In this document: in pieces, positions 32,866-45,000 of the stretch
Layout: each line of letters begins with the position of its first letter
Numbering within the stretch: position 1 is the stretch's first letter
Assembly: GCF_027579695.1 (NCBI RefSeq)
Contig: NC_083587.1
Location: 51,577,021 to 51,641,020, forward strand
From: Neoarius graeffei
Lineage: Eukaryota; Chordata; Actinopteri; Siluriformes; Ariidae
Length of the DNA: 64,000 nucleotides
Direction: 5' to 3'
Position numbers and translations under genes: made by a program
The notes under the pieces: generated by a model
Seen by the model: only the letters and a program-made list of their open reading frames with translations
Told to the model about the DNA's origin: nothing
The model's database searches: none

Positions 32866-33885
32866 ATGACCGACTCAGCAGAGGCTGCTTCAACTGTCTA
32901 CCCGGCCAACCTTCAGGGAATTATGGCAGCTTTGACACGCTTCGGAGCGACCATGGACGCTCATGGACGTACGCTCACCAGCCAACGTGAGGCCCTCGCT
33001 CGCCACGAGGAACTGCTTCAGCAAATTGGGAAAACCCTGGCACAGCTGACATCTCTGCCTGCATCTCCTGCTCCTGATCCAGTTCCTGCTCCTGATCCAG
33101 CTCCCACTCCTGCTCCAGTGCCTCCTGCAATGCTGCCTTCTTCACCTCGCGAACCCAGCCTTCCTGCACCACAGAGGTATGACGGCAAGCACAGTGAGTG
33201 CCGAGAGTTCCTTACCCAGTGTCAACTCACCTTTGAGCTTCAGCCTACCACCTACACTACGGATCGCCGCAAGATTGCCTTTGTGATCACCTTATTAGCT
33301 GGTAAGGCGCGAGCCTGGGCTACTGCTATCTGGCAAAGACAGGGACCTGAGTGCTTTGATTTCCAGCTGTTTTCTGAAGAGATGCTTCGGGTCTTCGATC
33401 AGGCAGACATCAGTACCGACGCAGCCCGAAAGCTCATGTCCATCCGGCAAGGAGGAAGCGTCGCAGATTACGCCATCTCGTTCCGAACACTCGCAGCAGT
33501 AAGTGGATGGAACGAGACTGCCCTGGTGTCAGCCTTCCACCATGGTCTGTCTGACCCCATCAAGGACGGTCTGGCCTCTATTGGATGCCCAAGTGACCTC
33601 GAAACCCTCATCTCACATGCTATTCGTCTGGACAACAGGATGAGAGAACGCCACCAAGCCTTGAGCCCCCCCAGCCTCCCTACCTCTACCTGGAAACCGT
33701 CTACCTCCTTCAGTGACTGTCCAGAACCCATGCAAGTGGGTCGTACTCGCCTCTCCGCATCTGAGAGGGAGCGCAGAAGGAGGGACAAGTGCTGCATCTA
33801 CTGTGGCAAGCCTGGTCACTTCCGAGCATCATGTCCCGAACTCTTGGGAAAAGGACCGCCCCGTCCAGCCGAGGGAGGGTTGTGA
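32866..33885 (+). CDS. Gag of chromovirus copy 2
   Basis: 339 residues. An N-terminal helical region ([20 protein letters not shown]...) is followed by a proline/alanine-rich linker ([13 protein letters not shown]), then a capsid-like Gag core ([40 protein letters not shown]) typical of sushi/Mart-type Gags, and a CCHC zinc knuckle [15 protein letters not shown] near residue 310. It ends just past a -1 frameshift signal. Structural protein for the retrotransposon particle. Confidence 0.93.
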   Translation: MTDSAEAASTVYPANLQGIMAALTRFGATMDAHGRTLTSQREALARHEELLQQIGKTLAQLTSLPASPAPDPVPAPDPAPTPAPVPPAMLPSSPREPSLPAPQRYDGKHSECREFLTQCQLTFELQPTTYTTDRRKIAFVITLLAGKARAWATAIWQRQGPECFDFQLFSEEMLRVFDQADISTDAARKLMSIRQGGSVADYAISFRTLAAVSGWNETALVSAFHHGLSDPIKDGLASIGCPSDLETLISHAIRLDNRMRERHQALSPPSLPTSTWKPSTSFSDCPEPMQVGRTRLSASERERRRRDKCCIYCGKPGHFRASCPELLGKGPPRPAEGGL

Positions 33886-36800
33886 CGGGGCCTACCCTCT
33901 CTCCCGGACTCCCTGGCCAAGGAATCTACATCCCGGTCTCCATCTCCTGGGGTGAGTCTGTCCACTCTTGTCAAGCTTTGATAGACTCAGGGGCGGCTGG
34001 GAACTTTATGGATATTCACTTCGCCCAAAGCATCAATATACCTACTGCACCTCTTGAAGTCCCTCTGTCTGTGTCTGCCCTCGATGGCCAAGCGTTAGGT
34101 GATGGAAGAGTCACTCAAGTTACTTCTCCAGTCTTCCTCCAGTCTCAAGGTCACAAGGAAGAAATATCCCTGCACCTGATTCCTTCACCTGAGTTCCCAG
34201 TTATTCTAGGCCTTCCTTGGCTTACTCGCCACAACCCTCGCATAGACTGGGTAACAAGCCAGGTTGTGGAATGGGGCCCTGCATGCCATGCCTCTTGTCT
34301 GCTCTCTAGCTCTCCTGTGTCTCCTGCCGAGCCCCCTGATCTCACCGAGTTATCTCAAGTTCCCACAGAGTACTGGGATCTCAAGGAGGTATTCAGCAAG
34401 AGCAGGGCCGCCGTTCTTCCTCCGCACCGGGCCTACGACTGTGCCATCGACTTGCTCCCTGGGACTACCCCTCCTCGTGGCAGACTGTTTTCACTCTCTC
34501 AGCCAGAACGCAAGGCCATGGAGGAATACCTCAAAGATGCCCTGGTCTCTGGGTTTATTCGACCCTCCACTTCACCTGCTGGAGCCGGCTTCTTCTTTGT
34601 CGGCAAGAAGGATGGGGGGCTCCGACCATGTATTGATTACAGGGGCCTGAATAAGATCACTGTGCGCAACCGATATCCCCTTCCGCTGATGTCCACAGCT
34701 TTCGACCTGCTCCAAGGCGCCACCTTCTTCACCAAGTTGGACCTACGGAACGCATACCACCTCATCCGTATCCGACAGGGAGACGAGTGGAAGACTGCCT
34801 TTAACACCCCGTCTGGGCACTACGAATACCAGGTGATGCCCTTCGGACTCACCAACGCACCAGCTGTTTTTCAGGCCCTAATCAACGACGTCTTAAGGGA
34901 CATGATTAACCTATACGTTTTTGTCTACCTCGACGACATCCTTATCTTTTCCAAGACCGTGCAGGAGCACCGCCACCATGTCCGCCAGGTTCTCCAGAGG
35001 CTGCTACAGAACAATCTGTTCGTCAAGGCCCAGAAATGCGAATTTCATGTTCCCGAGGTCTCCTTTCTGGGATTTATTGTACGGACAGGCCAACTCCAAA
35101 TGGACCCTGCCAAGACCCTGGCCGTCCGGGATTGGCCTACTCCCAAGTCCGTTAAGGAGGTTCAGCGGTTCTTAGGATTCGCTAACTTCTACCGCAAGTT
35201 CATCAGGAACTTCAGTTCTGTGGCAGCACCCATGTCTGACCTCACCAAAGGGACAGGTGGATCTTATGGCTGGTCTCCTCAGGCAGAAAAGGCGTTCAAA
35301 GACCTCAAGGACCGCTTCTGCACGGCACCCATTCTGGTTCTCCCGGACACCTCCCAACCATTCATCGTGGAGGTGGACGCCTCGGACAGTGGTGTCGGCG
35401 CGGTGCTCTCTCAACGTTCGGAAGGAAAGCTGCACCCCTGCGCTTACTTCTCCCACCGCCTGAGTCCTGCTGAGTCCCGGTACGATGTGGGGGATCGAGA
35501 ACTGCTAGCGGTCAAACTGGCGCTTGAGGAGTGGAGGCACTGGCTGGAGGGAGCACAACATCCATTCCTGGTTTGGACTGACCACAAGAACCTGGAGTAC
35601 CTCCAGCAAGCCAAGAGACTGAACCCTCGACAGGCTAGGTGGGCCCTGTTTTTCAGTCGGTTTGACTTCACCCTCTCATACCGCCCCGGCTCCAAGAACA
35701 CCAAACCTGACGCACTGTCCAGACTGTTCTCTGCCACTAACAGGGAGAATGAAGTCGGGCCTATTATCCCTGTGTCCCGGATTGTGGCCCCTGTCCGCTG
35801 GGGTATTGAGGAGGCTGTCCGACGAGCCCAACGCCAGGACCCCGGTCCTGGGACGGGGCCACCAGGCCTCTTGTACGTCCCACATCAAGCCCGGGCCAAG
35901 GTTCTCCAGTGGGGTCACTCTTCCCCTCTCACCGCCCACCCGGGAGCTCGGAGGACCCTGGACTTCCTGAAAAGACGCTTCTGGTGGCCTAACATGGAGA
36001 AGGAAGTAAGGTCATTTGTCCTGTCCTGTGAGGTTTGCACCAGAACCAAGAACCCACGACAGCGTCCCCAGGGTCTCCTGCATCCTCTGACCATTCCCCG
36101 GCGTCCCTGGTCCCACGTGGCAGTCGACTTTATCACGGGTCTCCCTGAGTCACAAGGTAACACGGTCATTTTGGTCTTAGTTGACAGATTCTCCAAGGCC
36201 TGCCGCTTCATACCACTGTGCAAACTCCCCTCTGCTCTTGAAACTGCGAAACTTTTGTTTAATCATGTCTTCCGAGTCTTTGGTCTTCCACAGGACATCG
36301 TCTCAGACCGAGGGCCCCAGTTCTCCTCCCGAGTGTGGCACGGGTTCTGCAAGGTCATCGGAGCCACTGCCAGCCTCTCCTCTGGGTTTCATCCACAGTC
36401 CAATGGTCAGACGGAGAGGCTCAACCAGGACCTGGAAACCACCCTGCGAGGCCTGGCTATGGATAACCCGACATCGTGGAGCACCTGGCTGCCATGGGCG
36501 GAGTACGCCCACAACACCCTGCAGTCATCGGCCACCAAGCTGTCGCCATTCCAGTGCCAATTCGGGTTCCAGCCACCTCTGTTCCCGGACCAGGAGGAGG
36601 ACGCGGGGGTGCCCTCGGTCAACCAATATGTGAGACGGTGTCGCAAGACCTGGAGCAAGGTCAGGAAGACCCTCATACAGACCTCCAGAACCAACCAGAC
36701 TCAGGCCAACCGCCATAGAAGACCTGCACACGCTTTCCGCCCTGGGCAGCGTGTTTGGCTGTCCACTAAGGACCTTCCACTGCGGGTGGAGAACCGCAAG

Positions 36801-37184
36801 CTTGCTCCTCGCTACATTGGCCCCTTCAAGGTGGTGCGCAGGGTGAACCCTGTCTCCTACCGGCTCCAGTTGCCCCGGACTCTGAGGATCAACCCCACTT
36901 TCCATGTTTCCCTGTTACGGCCCGTACTGACATCTACGTATGCCCCTGCCCCTAGGAACCCCCCACCCCCCCGCATCTTCCAGGGGCAGACTGTGTTCAC
37001 TGTGAATCGCCTGCTTGACTCCCGCCGGGTCCGTGGCGGCTTGCAATATCTGGTGGACTGGGAGGGCTATGGTCCTGAGGAGCGCTGCTGGGTTCCTGCT
37101 CGGGATGTCCTAGATAAAGAACTGTGTCGGGACTTCCATTCGGCCCATCCGGATCGCCCTGGGAACGTCAGGAGACGCTCCTAG
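33789..37184 (+). CDS. Pol of chromovirus copy 2 (protease, RT, RNase H, integrase, chromodomain)
   Basis: This open frame overlaps the gag end in the -1 frame. Domains in order: aspartic protease ([13 protein letters not shown]), reverse transcriptase ([37 protein letters not shown]), RNase H ([27 protein letters not shown]), and integrase with an H2C2 region (C-VCTRTK), the core [10 protein letters not shown]...SDRGPQFSS and [15 protein letters not shown], plus a C-terminal SH3-like part ([15 protein letters not shown]). A chromodomain ([27 protein letters not shown]) closes the protein. The chromodomain probably guides integration to modified chromatin in this family. Confidence 0.95.
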   Translation: MLHLLWQAWSLPSIMSRTLGKRTAPSSRGRVVTGPTLSPGLPGQGIYIPVSISWGESVHSCQALIDSGAAGNFMDIHFAQSINIPTAPLEVPLSVSALDGQALGDGRVTQVTSPVFLQSQGHKEEISLHLIPSPEFPVILGLPWLTRHNPRIDWVTSQVVEWGPACHASCLLSSSPVSPAEPPDLTELSQVPTEYWDLKEVFSKSRAAVLPPHRAYDCAIDLLPGTTPPRGRLFSLSQPERKAMEEYLKDALVSGFIRPSTSPAGAGFFFVGKKDGGLRPCIDYRGLNKITVRNRYPLPLMSTAFDLLQGATFFTKLDLRNAYHLIRIRQGDEWKTAFNTPSGHYEYQVMPFGLTNAPAVFQALINDVLRDMINLYVFVYLDDILIFSKTVQEHRHHVRQVLQRLLQNNLFVKAQKCEFHVPEVSFLGFIVRTGQLQMDPAKTLAVRDWPTPKSVKEVQRFLGFANFYRKFIRNFSSVAAPMSDLTKGTGGSYGWSPQAEKAFKDLKDRFCTAPILVLPDTSQPFIVEVDASDSGVGAVLSQRSEGKLHPCAYFSHRLSPAESRYDVGDRELLAVKLALEEWRHWLEGAQHPFLVWTDHKNLEYLQQAKRLNPRQARWALFFSRFDFTLSYRPGSKNTKPDALSRLFSATNRENEVGPIIPVSRIVAPVRWGIEEAVRRAQRQDPGPGTGPPGLLYVPHQARAKVLQWGHSSPLTAHPGARRTLDFLKRRFWWPNMEKEVRSFVLSCEVCTRTKNPRQRPQGLLHPLTIPRRPWSHVAVDFITGLPESQGNTVILVLVDRFSKACRFIPLCKLPSALETAKLLFNHVFRVFGLPQDIVSDRGPQFSSRVWHGFCKVIGATASLSSGFHPQSNGQTERLNQDLETTLRGLAMDNPTSWSTWLPWAEYAHNTLQSSATKLSPFQCQFGFQPPLFPDQEEDAGVPSVNQYVRRCRKTWSKVRKTLIQTSRTNQTQANRHRRPAHAFRPGQRVWLSTKDLPLRVENRKLAPRYIGPFKVVRRVNPVSYRLQLPRTLRINPTFHVSLLRPVLTSTYAPAPRNPPPPRIFQGQTVFTVNRLLDSRRVRGGLQYLVDWEGYGPEERCWVPARDVLDKELCRDFHSAHPDRPGNVRRRS
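33846..33891 (+). promoter_or_regulatory. -1 ribosomal frameshift signal between gag and pol
   Basis: The heptamer GGGAAAA (33,846-33,852) is in the right phase (G GGA AAA in the gag frame). Five bases later a potential stem pairs GCCCCGTC (33,858-33,865) with GACGGGGC (33,884-33,891). Slippage by one base back joins gag to the pol frame. The same words exist in copy 3. Confidence 0.8.
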
Positions 37185-37196
37185 AGGAGGGGGTCC

Positions 37197-37672
37197 TGTT
37201 AGGACTTGGACTGTTTTGGCCTCTAGAGGCCGCTGTTATTTCCTTTTCATGTCGTGTTTATTTTGGCCTCTAGAGGCCGCCACTGTTCCTGTGTTTTGTG
37301 TTTGTGTTAATTGCCTAATTATCTTCACCTGTGTCCTTAATTAGTTTGTCTATTTATACCCCTGAGTTCAGTCCTCTTGACGGAGTCTTTGTGCTGTTAT
37401 GTTTATCTCCAGTTTCCTTTGTACTGTGTTTTTTGATCTTCTTAGCTTTTGTATTTTTGCACTTTGCTTTTCTTTTGGATTATACTCTTTGGTTTTTTTT
37501 TGTCTTTTGTTTTGCCCTGTATATAGTGTATATAGTTTAAATAAACCTTTTGATTCTTTTTCTACTTCCGCCTCACGCCTCTGCATTTGAGTCATCCCCC
37601 TGGTGGCCTAGTGGGGGTTTGCTGGATTATCACACCAACGAACCAGGTTCGAATCCCAGCAAAACCCTAACA
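37197..37672 (+). repeat. 3' LTR of chromovirus copy 2
   Basis: Preceded by a purine tract (AGAGGAGGGGG). The 476 bp show no difference from the 5' LTR on visual comparison. Confidence 0.95.
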
Positions 37673-37870
37673 GCTGCCCCAAAAGGTACGCTGGTCACTT
37701 TTAAAATTACGGTTAAAAAAAAAAAACCGGATGGAGACATTTCACTCATTCGGTCCAATATTAAATTTAATACCTCCCTTTCGAAAATTCCAGTCATTCC
37801 AAACAATTTAAGACGTTTTTAGGCCTTGAAAACCGAAAGTTGTATTTAAGACTTTTTAAGGACCGCGGGA
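37673..37870 (+). mobile_element. S-element, copy 3, right end
   Basis: Continues the S-element after the chromovirus and matches 14,706-14,905. It breaks off near 37,865 shortly before the expected terminus. Confidence 0.55.
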
Positions 37871-38678
37871 AGCCTGAATAATTGGTGAATTATGGTATCA
37901 ATCAGTCTGTTTTACTATATTTTTGAACTTTTGCCTCAGTATATCAAGTATTGATTACTTTTGATTCATAGATATTATGCATACGTTGTGAATTCGGAAA
38001 CAAATGCAATAAAGATTGTTGGATTACAAATAGTTTATTTGTGGTTTTTTTCCTCAAACATTTCTTCAGACAAGTCAAAATCACATTCGGACAAGTAAAT
38101 TTCCTGTCAACTTGCCCGACAGGACAAGTGGTTTCAAAAGTTAATGTAGAGCCCTGAACACCACCGTGCCGCCCCACTGCTGTTATATTTCAAGTAATTT
38201 TCTCTGGTGGAATGTAATATTCTAGGTGATGTCAACCCTTGTCAAATAGAACTTTGTGGAGTTTTTATGAACTATTTAAGATTAATACATTTTATTTGCA
38301 AAATTTACATCAATAATTCTGGTATTACTGATACAATGTATCTTAAATAATTAAGTTTATAGTTCAGTCATTCTCTTTAGTAGATAATTGTTTACTTGAC
38401 TGTACATACACAGTCCTTTTTAATTCAGTTGTTTTCTCTGGGATCTAAAATTTCTTTATATTCAGCACATGCTCATTTGATCCCTTTAACTTGATGCAGT
38501 GTGATAAATATGTCGATTACAATAGGAGTGTATAGTGTGGAATAAAACAATCAGTGCTTTGGATTATATATTGGAATTTTTTCTCGTGTATAAGGGCTCA
38601 TGGGTGCATGTAAGGGAAAAGTACAGGTTAAAGGGCATGGGGAACCAAAGGTTGACATGTATGCAACACTGTGGTTCC
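37871..38678. other. Intergenic stretch with a SINE-head scrap
   Basis: No gene is seen. ACACCACCGTGCCGCCCC near 38,158-38,175 is the first ~20 bp of the SINE on the minus strand, cut off. AATAAAG near 38,009 could be an old polyadenylation signal without a recognisable gene. Confidence 0.45.
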
Positions 38679-38680
38679 TA

Positions 38681-39208
38681 CACTACCGTTCAAAAGTTTG
38701 GGGTCACTTTGAAATGTCCTTATTTTTGAAAGAAAAGCACTGTTCTTTTCAATGAAGATCACTTTAAACTAATCAGAAATCCACTCTATACATTGCTAAT
38801 ATGGTAAATGACTATTCTAGCTGCAAATGTCTGGTTTTTGGTGCAATATCTCCATAGGTGTATAGAGGCCCATTTCCAGCAACTCTCACTCCAGTGTTCT
38901 AATGGTACAATGTGTTTGCTCATTGCCTCAGAAGGCTAATGGATGATTAGAAAACCCTTGTACAATCATGTTAGCACAGCTGAAAACAGTTGAGCTCTTT
39001 AGAGAAGCTATAAAACTGACCTTCCTTTGAGCAGATTGAGTTTCTGGAGCATCACATTTGTGGGGTCGATTAAATGCTCAAAATGGCCAGAAAAATGTCT
39101 TGACTATATTTTCTATTCATTTTACAACTTATGGTGGGAAATAAAACTGTGACTTTTCATGGAAAACACAAAATTGTCTGGGTGACCCCAAACTTTTGAA
39201 CGGTAGTG
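38681..39208. mobile_element. Tc1-type MITE flanked by TA
   Basis: 528 bp with ~28-bp terminal inverted repeats (CACTACCGTTCAAAAGTTTG and its complement CAAACTTTTGAACGGTAGTG) flanked by TA at 38,679-38,680 and 39,209-39,210. No transposase frame, so it is a non-autonomous derivative of a Tc1-like element. Confidence 0.92.
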
Positions 39209-39210
39209 TA

Positions 39211-39950
39211 AATATTATACTTTGGGTGCATTTTTGCTCAAACCGACCGCATATGGCATTGTAAACACACAGTAAATACAGGCTTTACTCAGACAGTAAA
39301 CAAAAACATTCTTACAAAACTAGACTCCAGGTTACACCAAGTCATTTCTATACAATGCTAAGCTAATGCAAATTTTCTCTTCAGGTCAACAGTGACTGTC
39401 TGCACATTTGACTTAAATACAAAACATTTTACTTCAATAATTTATAACTTGGTAATAAATTAAGCTTTTTTTTTTTCAACCAACACCTATTTTACTTACC
39501 TTGAGAAAAAGCACTAAACACTCACAAACTGTTTCTTCTCTAAGGTGCTCTCGGCGCCGGGCAAAGATACGCTGTGAACGTTAGTTACGCAACCAACGTC
39601 AAACAAACTTGTTTATCTTGTCATGGGGGTGGGAGGGAGGTGTGTGTGTGTGTGTGGGGGGGGGAATTTGATATTTCAAATGTTGTATTTTTGATTGATA
39701 TTAAACAACTTTTTTATTAACATTCTACGTGTGTAATTAAATTTATTTCACTCTATTATTCATTTAAACTTGCTCAAATTAATTTCTCTTGATAATGCAG
39801 TGGTAATACTTTGTCTTTGGACTCCCCCGTGTTACGGAGCGCATTGGTACAGTCCGATGATGAGCCTCAGTTGTGTTTATAAATATAGAAGTTCACCTGC
39901 AGAATTTCCTTCTTATTATTTTTGCCGGTCAGAGAAGTGCGTAGTTCATG
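39211..39950. other. Intergenic stretch, nothing recognised
   Basis: AT-rich, with a short (GT)n run at about 39,641-39,657 followed by a G-run. No gene is seen. Confidence 0.5.
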
Positions 39951-39958
39951 ATGTAGAG

Positions 39959-40391
39959 CAGGGGTGTCAAACCTGATCCATAAAGGGCCTTGTGGCTGCA
40001 GGTTTTCATTCCAGCCATGCAGCAGCACACCTGACTTGGCTCATTCAATCAACTGAACTGTCTTCACACAGTCAAATACTTGCAGCCACACCCACCCTTG
40101 ATTAAAGGGTGGGTGTGTCAGTTGATTGAATAAGCCAGGGGTGTCAAACCTGATCCATAAAGGGCCGTGTGGCTGCAGGTTTTCATTCCAGCCATGCAGC
40201 AGCACCCTGATTTGGCTTATTCAATCAACTGACACACCCACCCTTTAATCAAGGGTGGGTGTGGCTGCAAGTATTTGACTGTGTGAAGACAGTTCAGTTG
40301 ATTGAATGAGCCAAGTCAGGTGTGCTGCTGCATGGCTGGAATGAAAACCTGCAGCCACAAGGCCCTTTATGGATCAGGTTTGACACCCCTG
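39959..40391. mobile_element. Giant-palindrome hAT MITE, TSD ATGTAGAG
   Basis: It starts CAGGGGTGTCAAACCTGATCC and ends with the exact complement, flanked by ATGTAGAG at 39,951-39,958 and 40,392-40,399. The two arms (about 175 bp each) are near-perfect complements around a ~90-bp loop that carries a second copy of the terminal sequence (from 40,136). It can fold into a long hairpin or cruciform. Confidence 0.93.
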
Positions 40392-40401
40392 ATGTAGAGT
40401 T

Positions 40402-40561
40402 TAAGGGGATAACTTTTTTTGACAGAGGCAACTGGCAGATGACAATATTTTATTCCTGCAAGACAAAAATCAACTATCTCATGCCTTAACTCTGGTTGAG
40501 CATCTCTCTAATGCCTCAGGCCTTAAACTGAACATTTCCAAGTGTGAGATATTATCCTTAC
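40402..40561 (+). mobile_element. L1-type LINE fragment, left piece
   Basis: The + strand reads ADDTILFLQDKNQLSHALTL and then SGLKLNISKCEILSL, the reverse-transcriptase region with the F/YADD-type site of an L1-like element. It is preceded by the palindromic MITE and followed by a hAT-like insertion. The reading resumes at about 47,279. Confidence 0.75.
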
Positions 40562-41566
40562 CAGTGGCGGCTGCTGGTTTTAAAACGGGAAGCCCATTTT
40601 ACGCATTCATCGTAAAACCTGTAGGCCGGATATCAAAGCATAGAAAAGTGTGCCCCATTAGCACAGTGAACTAGACAACCCTACCTAGTGGCAGAAAGTA
40701 TTTTTGCTTGTACATTTCATGTTATAGTCTGGCTTGCCAGGCTAGTGCCTCATATCCTTAATCAGAAATATCAAACATCCAAAAATCACTGGCTATTCAA
40801 CGAAGAGCCTTGAACATCATACCCTGATATGCAACACAGAGTCTTTAACACAACACCCAGCTGTGCAACACATCCTTGAACATCTTCTGCAACACAGTCT
40901 GGAAATTCATAACCAGGTAGGCTATGCAACACACAGAACCTTGAATATTATACCCAGGTATAACCTATAACACAGAGCCCACCATTCTCTTAACATTACT
41001 GAACAATATACACACTTCAGATTCATGAACACTATTTATACACAAATTCTGCCCTCTGCTCCTTTTCCAGAAAATGGTCTGTGACCCTGTCATACCAGCT
41101 GGTTGTGCTTTCCAGAGACTTCACCAATTTCTGTTAGCAGCTAGCACTGCAGATCCCAATAAGGCTCAAGCTAGCCTACAACCAGATTGAACTACAAAAG
41201 AAATAAACGAGCGAATTCACGAATGATCAAACTGATAGAATGGATGAAAGTTAACAGAGCACAACGAGTAATATTTACATTTATTTACAGAGTAATGTAC
41301 AGAGACATCAATGAGAAGAAACGTTTATATGAAAAGAAATTCGGACAGCACTTTGGTACACGACTACACTTTCTCGACATCTGCTAGGGACTGACTGATC
41401 ATTCTTCTGTGTTCCTCACCGAAGTACCGCCCTCCTCATGTCTTTGAAACACTACCTCCAATAATCCTTTATCAGCCTGGCTTCTTGTCCCTCCCACTGT
41501 CTCGTTTAGTCCCAGAGAAGCCCGGCTTCCCTGGAAGTGACGATTTTGTTGATTTTAACCAATAAC

Positions 41567-42056
41567 TGTTAGGGTTTTGCTGGGATTCGAACCTGGTTCG
41601 TTGGTGTGATGATCCAGCAAACCCCCACTAGGCCACCAGGGGAATGACTCAAATGCAGAGGCGTGAGGCGGAAGTAGAAAAAGTAACAAAAGGTTTATTT
41701 ATACTATGTACACTATATACAATCCAAGGCAAAACAAAAAAAACAAAAACAAAGAGTATAATTCAAAAAGAAAAAGGCAAAAATGCAAAAGCTCAGAAGA
41801 TCCACAAAACACAGTACAAAGGAAACTGGAGATAAACATAACAGCACAAAGACTCCGTGACAAGAGGACTGAACTCAGGGGTATAAATACACAAACTAAT
41901 TAAGGACACAGGTGAAGATAATTAGGACTAACAGGCAATTAACAAAAAAACCCACAAAACACAGGAACAGTGGCGGCCTCTAGAGGCCAAAATAAATATG
42001 ACACGAAAAGGAAATAACAGCGGCCTCTAGAGGCCAAAACAGTCCAAGTCCTAACA
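41567..42056 (-). repeat. 3' LTR of chromovirus copy 3
   Basis: About 490 bp. It contains the two GGCCTCTAGAGGCC palindromes near its outer side and the tRNA-like stretch at 41,575-41,645 (reverse). Confidence 0.93.
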
Positions 42057-42071
42057 GGACCCCCCCCCCCT

Positions 42072-45000
42072 CTAGGAGCGTCTCCTGATGTTCCCAGGGT
42101 GATCCGGATGGGCCGAATGGAAGTCCCGACACAGTTCTTTATCCAGGACATCCCGAGCAGGAACCCAGCAGCGCTCCTCAGGACCATAGCCCTCCCAGTC
42201 CACCAGATATTGCAACCCGCCGCGGACCCGGCGGGAGTCAAGCAGGCGATGCACAGTGAACACAGTCTGCCCCTGGAAGATGCGGGGGGGGTGGGGGGTT
42301 CCTAGGGGCAGGGGCATACGTAGACATCAGTACAGGCCGCAACAGGGAAACATGGAAAGTGGGGTTGATCCTCAGAGTCCGGGGCAACTGGAGCCGGTAG
42401 GAGACAGGGTTCACCCTGCGCACCACCTTGAAGGGGCCAATGTAGCGAGGAGCAAGCTTGCGGTTCTCCACCCGCAGCGGAAGGTCCTTAGTGGACAGCC
42501 AAACCCGCTGCCCAGGGCGGAAAGTGTGTGCAGGTCTTCTATGGCGGTTGGCCTGAGTCTGGTTGGTTCTGGAGGTCTGTATGAGGGTCTTCCTGACCTT
42601 GCTCCAGGTCTTGCGACACCGTCTCACATATTGGTTGACCGAGGGCACCCCCGCGTCCTCCTCCTGGTCCGGGAACAGAGGTGGCTGGAACCCGAATTGG
42701 CACTGGAATGGCGACAGCTTGGTGGCCGATGACTGCAGGGTGTTGTGGGCATACTCTGCCCATGGCAGCCAGGTGCTCCATGATGTCGGGTTATCCATAG
42801 CCAGGCCTCGCAGGGTGGTTTCCAGGTCCTGGTTGAGCCTCTCCGTCTGACCATTGGACTGTGGGTGAAACCCAGAGGAGAGGCTGGCAGTGGCTCCGAT
42901 GACCTTGCAGAACCCGTGCCACACTCGGGAGGAGAACTGGGGCCCTCGGTCTGAGACGATGTCCTGTGGAAGACCAAAGACTCGGAAGACATGATTAAAT
43001 ATAAGTTTCGCTGTTTCAAGAGCAGAGGGGAGTTTGCACAGAGGTATGAAGCGGCAGGCCTTGGAGAATCTGTCAACAATGACCAAAATGACCATGTTAC
43101 CTTGTGACTCAGGGAGACCCGTGATGAAGTCGACTGCCACGTGGGACCAGGGACGCCGGGGAATGGTCAGAGGATGCAGGAGACCCTGGGGACGCTGTCG
43201 TGGGTTCTTGGTTCTGGTGCAAACCTCACAGGACAGGACAAATGACCTTACTTCCTGCTCCATGTTAGGCCACCAGAAGCGTCTTTTCAGGAAGTCCAGG
43301 GTCCTCCGAGCTCCCGGGTGGGCGGTGAGAGGGGAAGAGTGACCCCACTGGAGAACCTTGGCCCGGGCTTGATGTGGGACGTACAAGAGGCCCGGTGGCC
43401 CCGTCCCAGGACCGGGGTCCTGGCGTTGGGCTCGTCGAACAGCCTCCTCAATACCCCAGCGGACAGGGGCCACAATCTGGGACACCGGGATAATAGGCCC
43501 GACTTCATTCTCCCTGTTAGTGGCAGAAAACAGCCTGGACAGTGCGTCAGGTTTGGTGTTCTTGGAGCCGGGACGGTACGAGAGGGTGAAGTCAAACCGA
43601 CTGAAAAACAGGGCCCACCTAGCCTGTCGAGGGTTCAGTCTCTTGGCTTGCTGGAGGTACTCCAGGTTCTTGTGGTCAGTCCAAACCAGGAATGGATGTT
43701 GCACTCCCTCCAGCCAGTGCCTCCACTCCTCAAGGGCCAGTTTGACCGCTAGCAGTTCTCGATCCCCCACATCGTACCGGGACTCCGCAGGACTCAGGCG
43801 GTGGGAGAAGTAAGCGCAGGGGTGCAGCTTTCCTTCCGAATGTTGAGAGAGTACCGCGCCGACACCACTGTCCGAGGCGTCCACCTCCACGATGAATGGT
43901 TGGGAGGTGTCCGGGAGGACCAGAATGGGTGCCGTGCAGAAGCGGGCCTTGAGGTCTTTGAACGCCTTTTCTGCCTGAGGAGACCAGCCATAAGATCCAC
44001 CTGTCCCTTTGGTGAGGTCTGACATGGGTGCTGCCACAGAACTGAAGTTCCTGATGAACTTGCGGTAGAAGTTAGCGAATCCTAAGAACCGCTGAACCTC
44101 CTTAACAGACTTGGGAGTAGGCCAGTCCCGGACGGCCAGGGTCTTGGCAGGGTCCATTTGGAGTTGGCCTGTCCGTACAATAAATCCCAGAAAGGAGACC
44201 TCGGGAACATGAAATTCGCATTTCTGGGCCTTGGCGAACAGATTGTTCTGTAGCAGCCTCTGGAGAACCTGGCGGACATGGTGGCGGTGCTCCTGCACGG
44301 TCTTGGAAAAGATAAGGATGTCATCGAGGTAGACAAAGACGTACAGGTTAATCATGTCCCTTAAGACGTCGTTGATTAGGGCCTGAAAAACAGCTGGTGC
44401 GTTGGTGAGTCCGAAGGGCATCACCTGGTATTCGTAGTGCCCAGACGGGGTGTTAAAGGCAGTCTTCCACTCGTCTCCCTGTCGGATACGGATGAGGTGG
44501 TATGCGTTCCGTAGGTCCAACTTGGTGAAGACGGTGGCACCTTGGAGCAGGTCGAAAGCAGTGGACATCAGCGGAAGGGGATATCGGTTGCGCACAGTGA
44601 TCTTGTTCAGGCCCCTGTAGTCAATACATGGTCGAAGCCCCCCATCCTTCTTGCCGACAAAGAAGAAGCTGGCACCAGCAGGTGAGGTGGAGGGTCGAAT
44701 GAACCCAGAGACCAGGGCGTCTTTGAGGTATTCTTCCATAGCCTTGCGTTCTGGCTGAGAGAGGGAAAACAGTCTGCCACGAGGAGGGGTAGTCCCAGGG
44801 AGCAAGTCGATGGCACAGTCGTAGGCCCGGTGCGAAGGAAGAACGGCGGCCCTGCTCTTGCTGAATACCTCCTTGAGATCCCAGTACTCTGTGGGAACTT
44901 GAGATAACTCGGTGAGATCAGGGGGCTCGGCAGGAGACACAGGAGAGCTAGAGAGCAGACAAGAGGCCTGGCATGCAGGGCCCCATTCCACAACCTGGCT

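Larger units (their letters stand above)
32377..37672 (+). mobile_element. Ty3/gypsy chromovirus (sushi type), copy 2, looks whole
   Basis: Two 476-bp LTRs that look identical by eye, a 5-bp target-site duplication GCTGC (32,372-32,376 and 37,673-37,677), a self-primer site, overlapping gag and pol frames, and a purine tract before the 3' LTR. The empty site is preserved in the paralogous S-element at about 14,705. LTR identity means a very recent insertion. The element belongs to the chromodomain-bearing sushi-ichi-like group. Confidence 0.96.

Noticed and set aside
41187-41387. 66-codon lysine/arginine-rich frame in hAT-3
   Set aside because: No homology recognised, no splice context, low-complexity AT-rich codons. 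Insufficient evidence for a gene.
42563-42850. Opposite-strand frames across the chromovirus pol copies
   Set aside because: Mirror frames of pol that appear in both copies at corresponding places. They are not independent genes.
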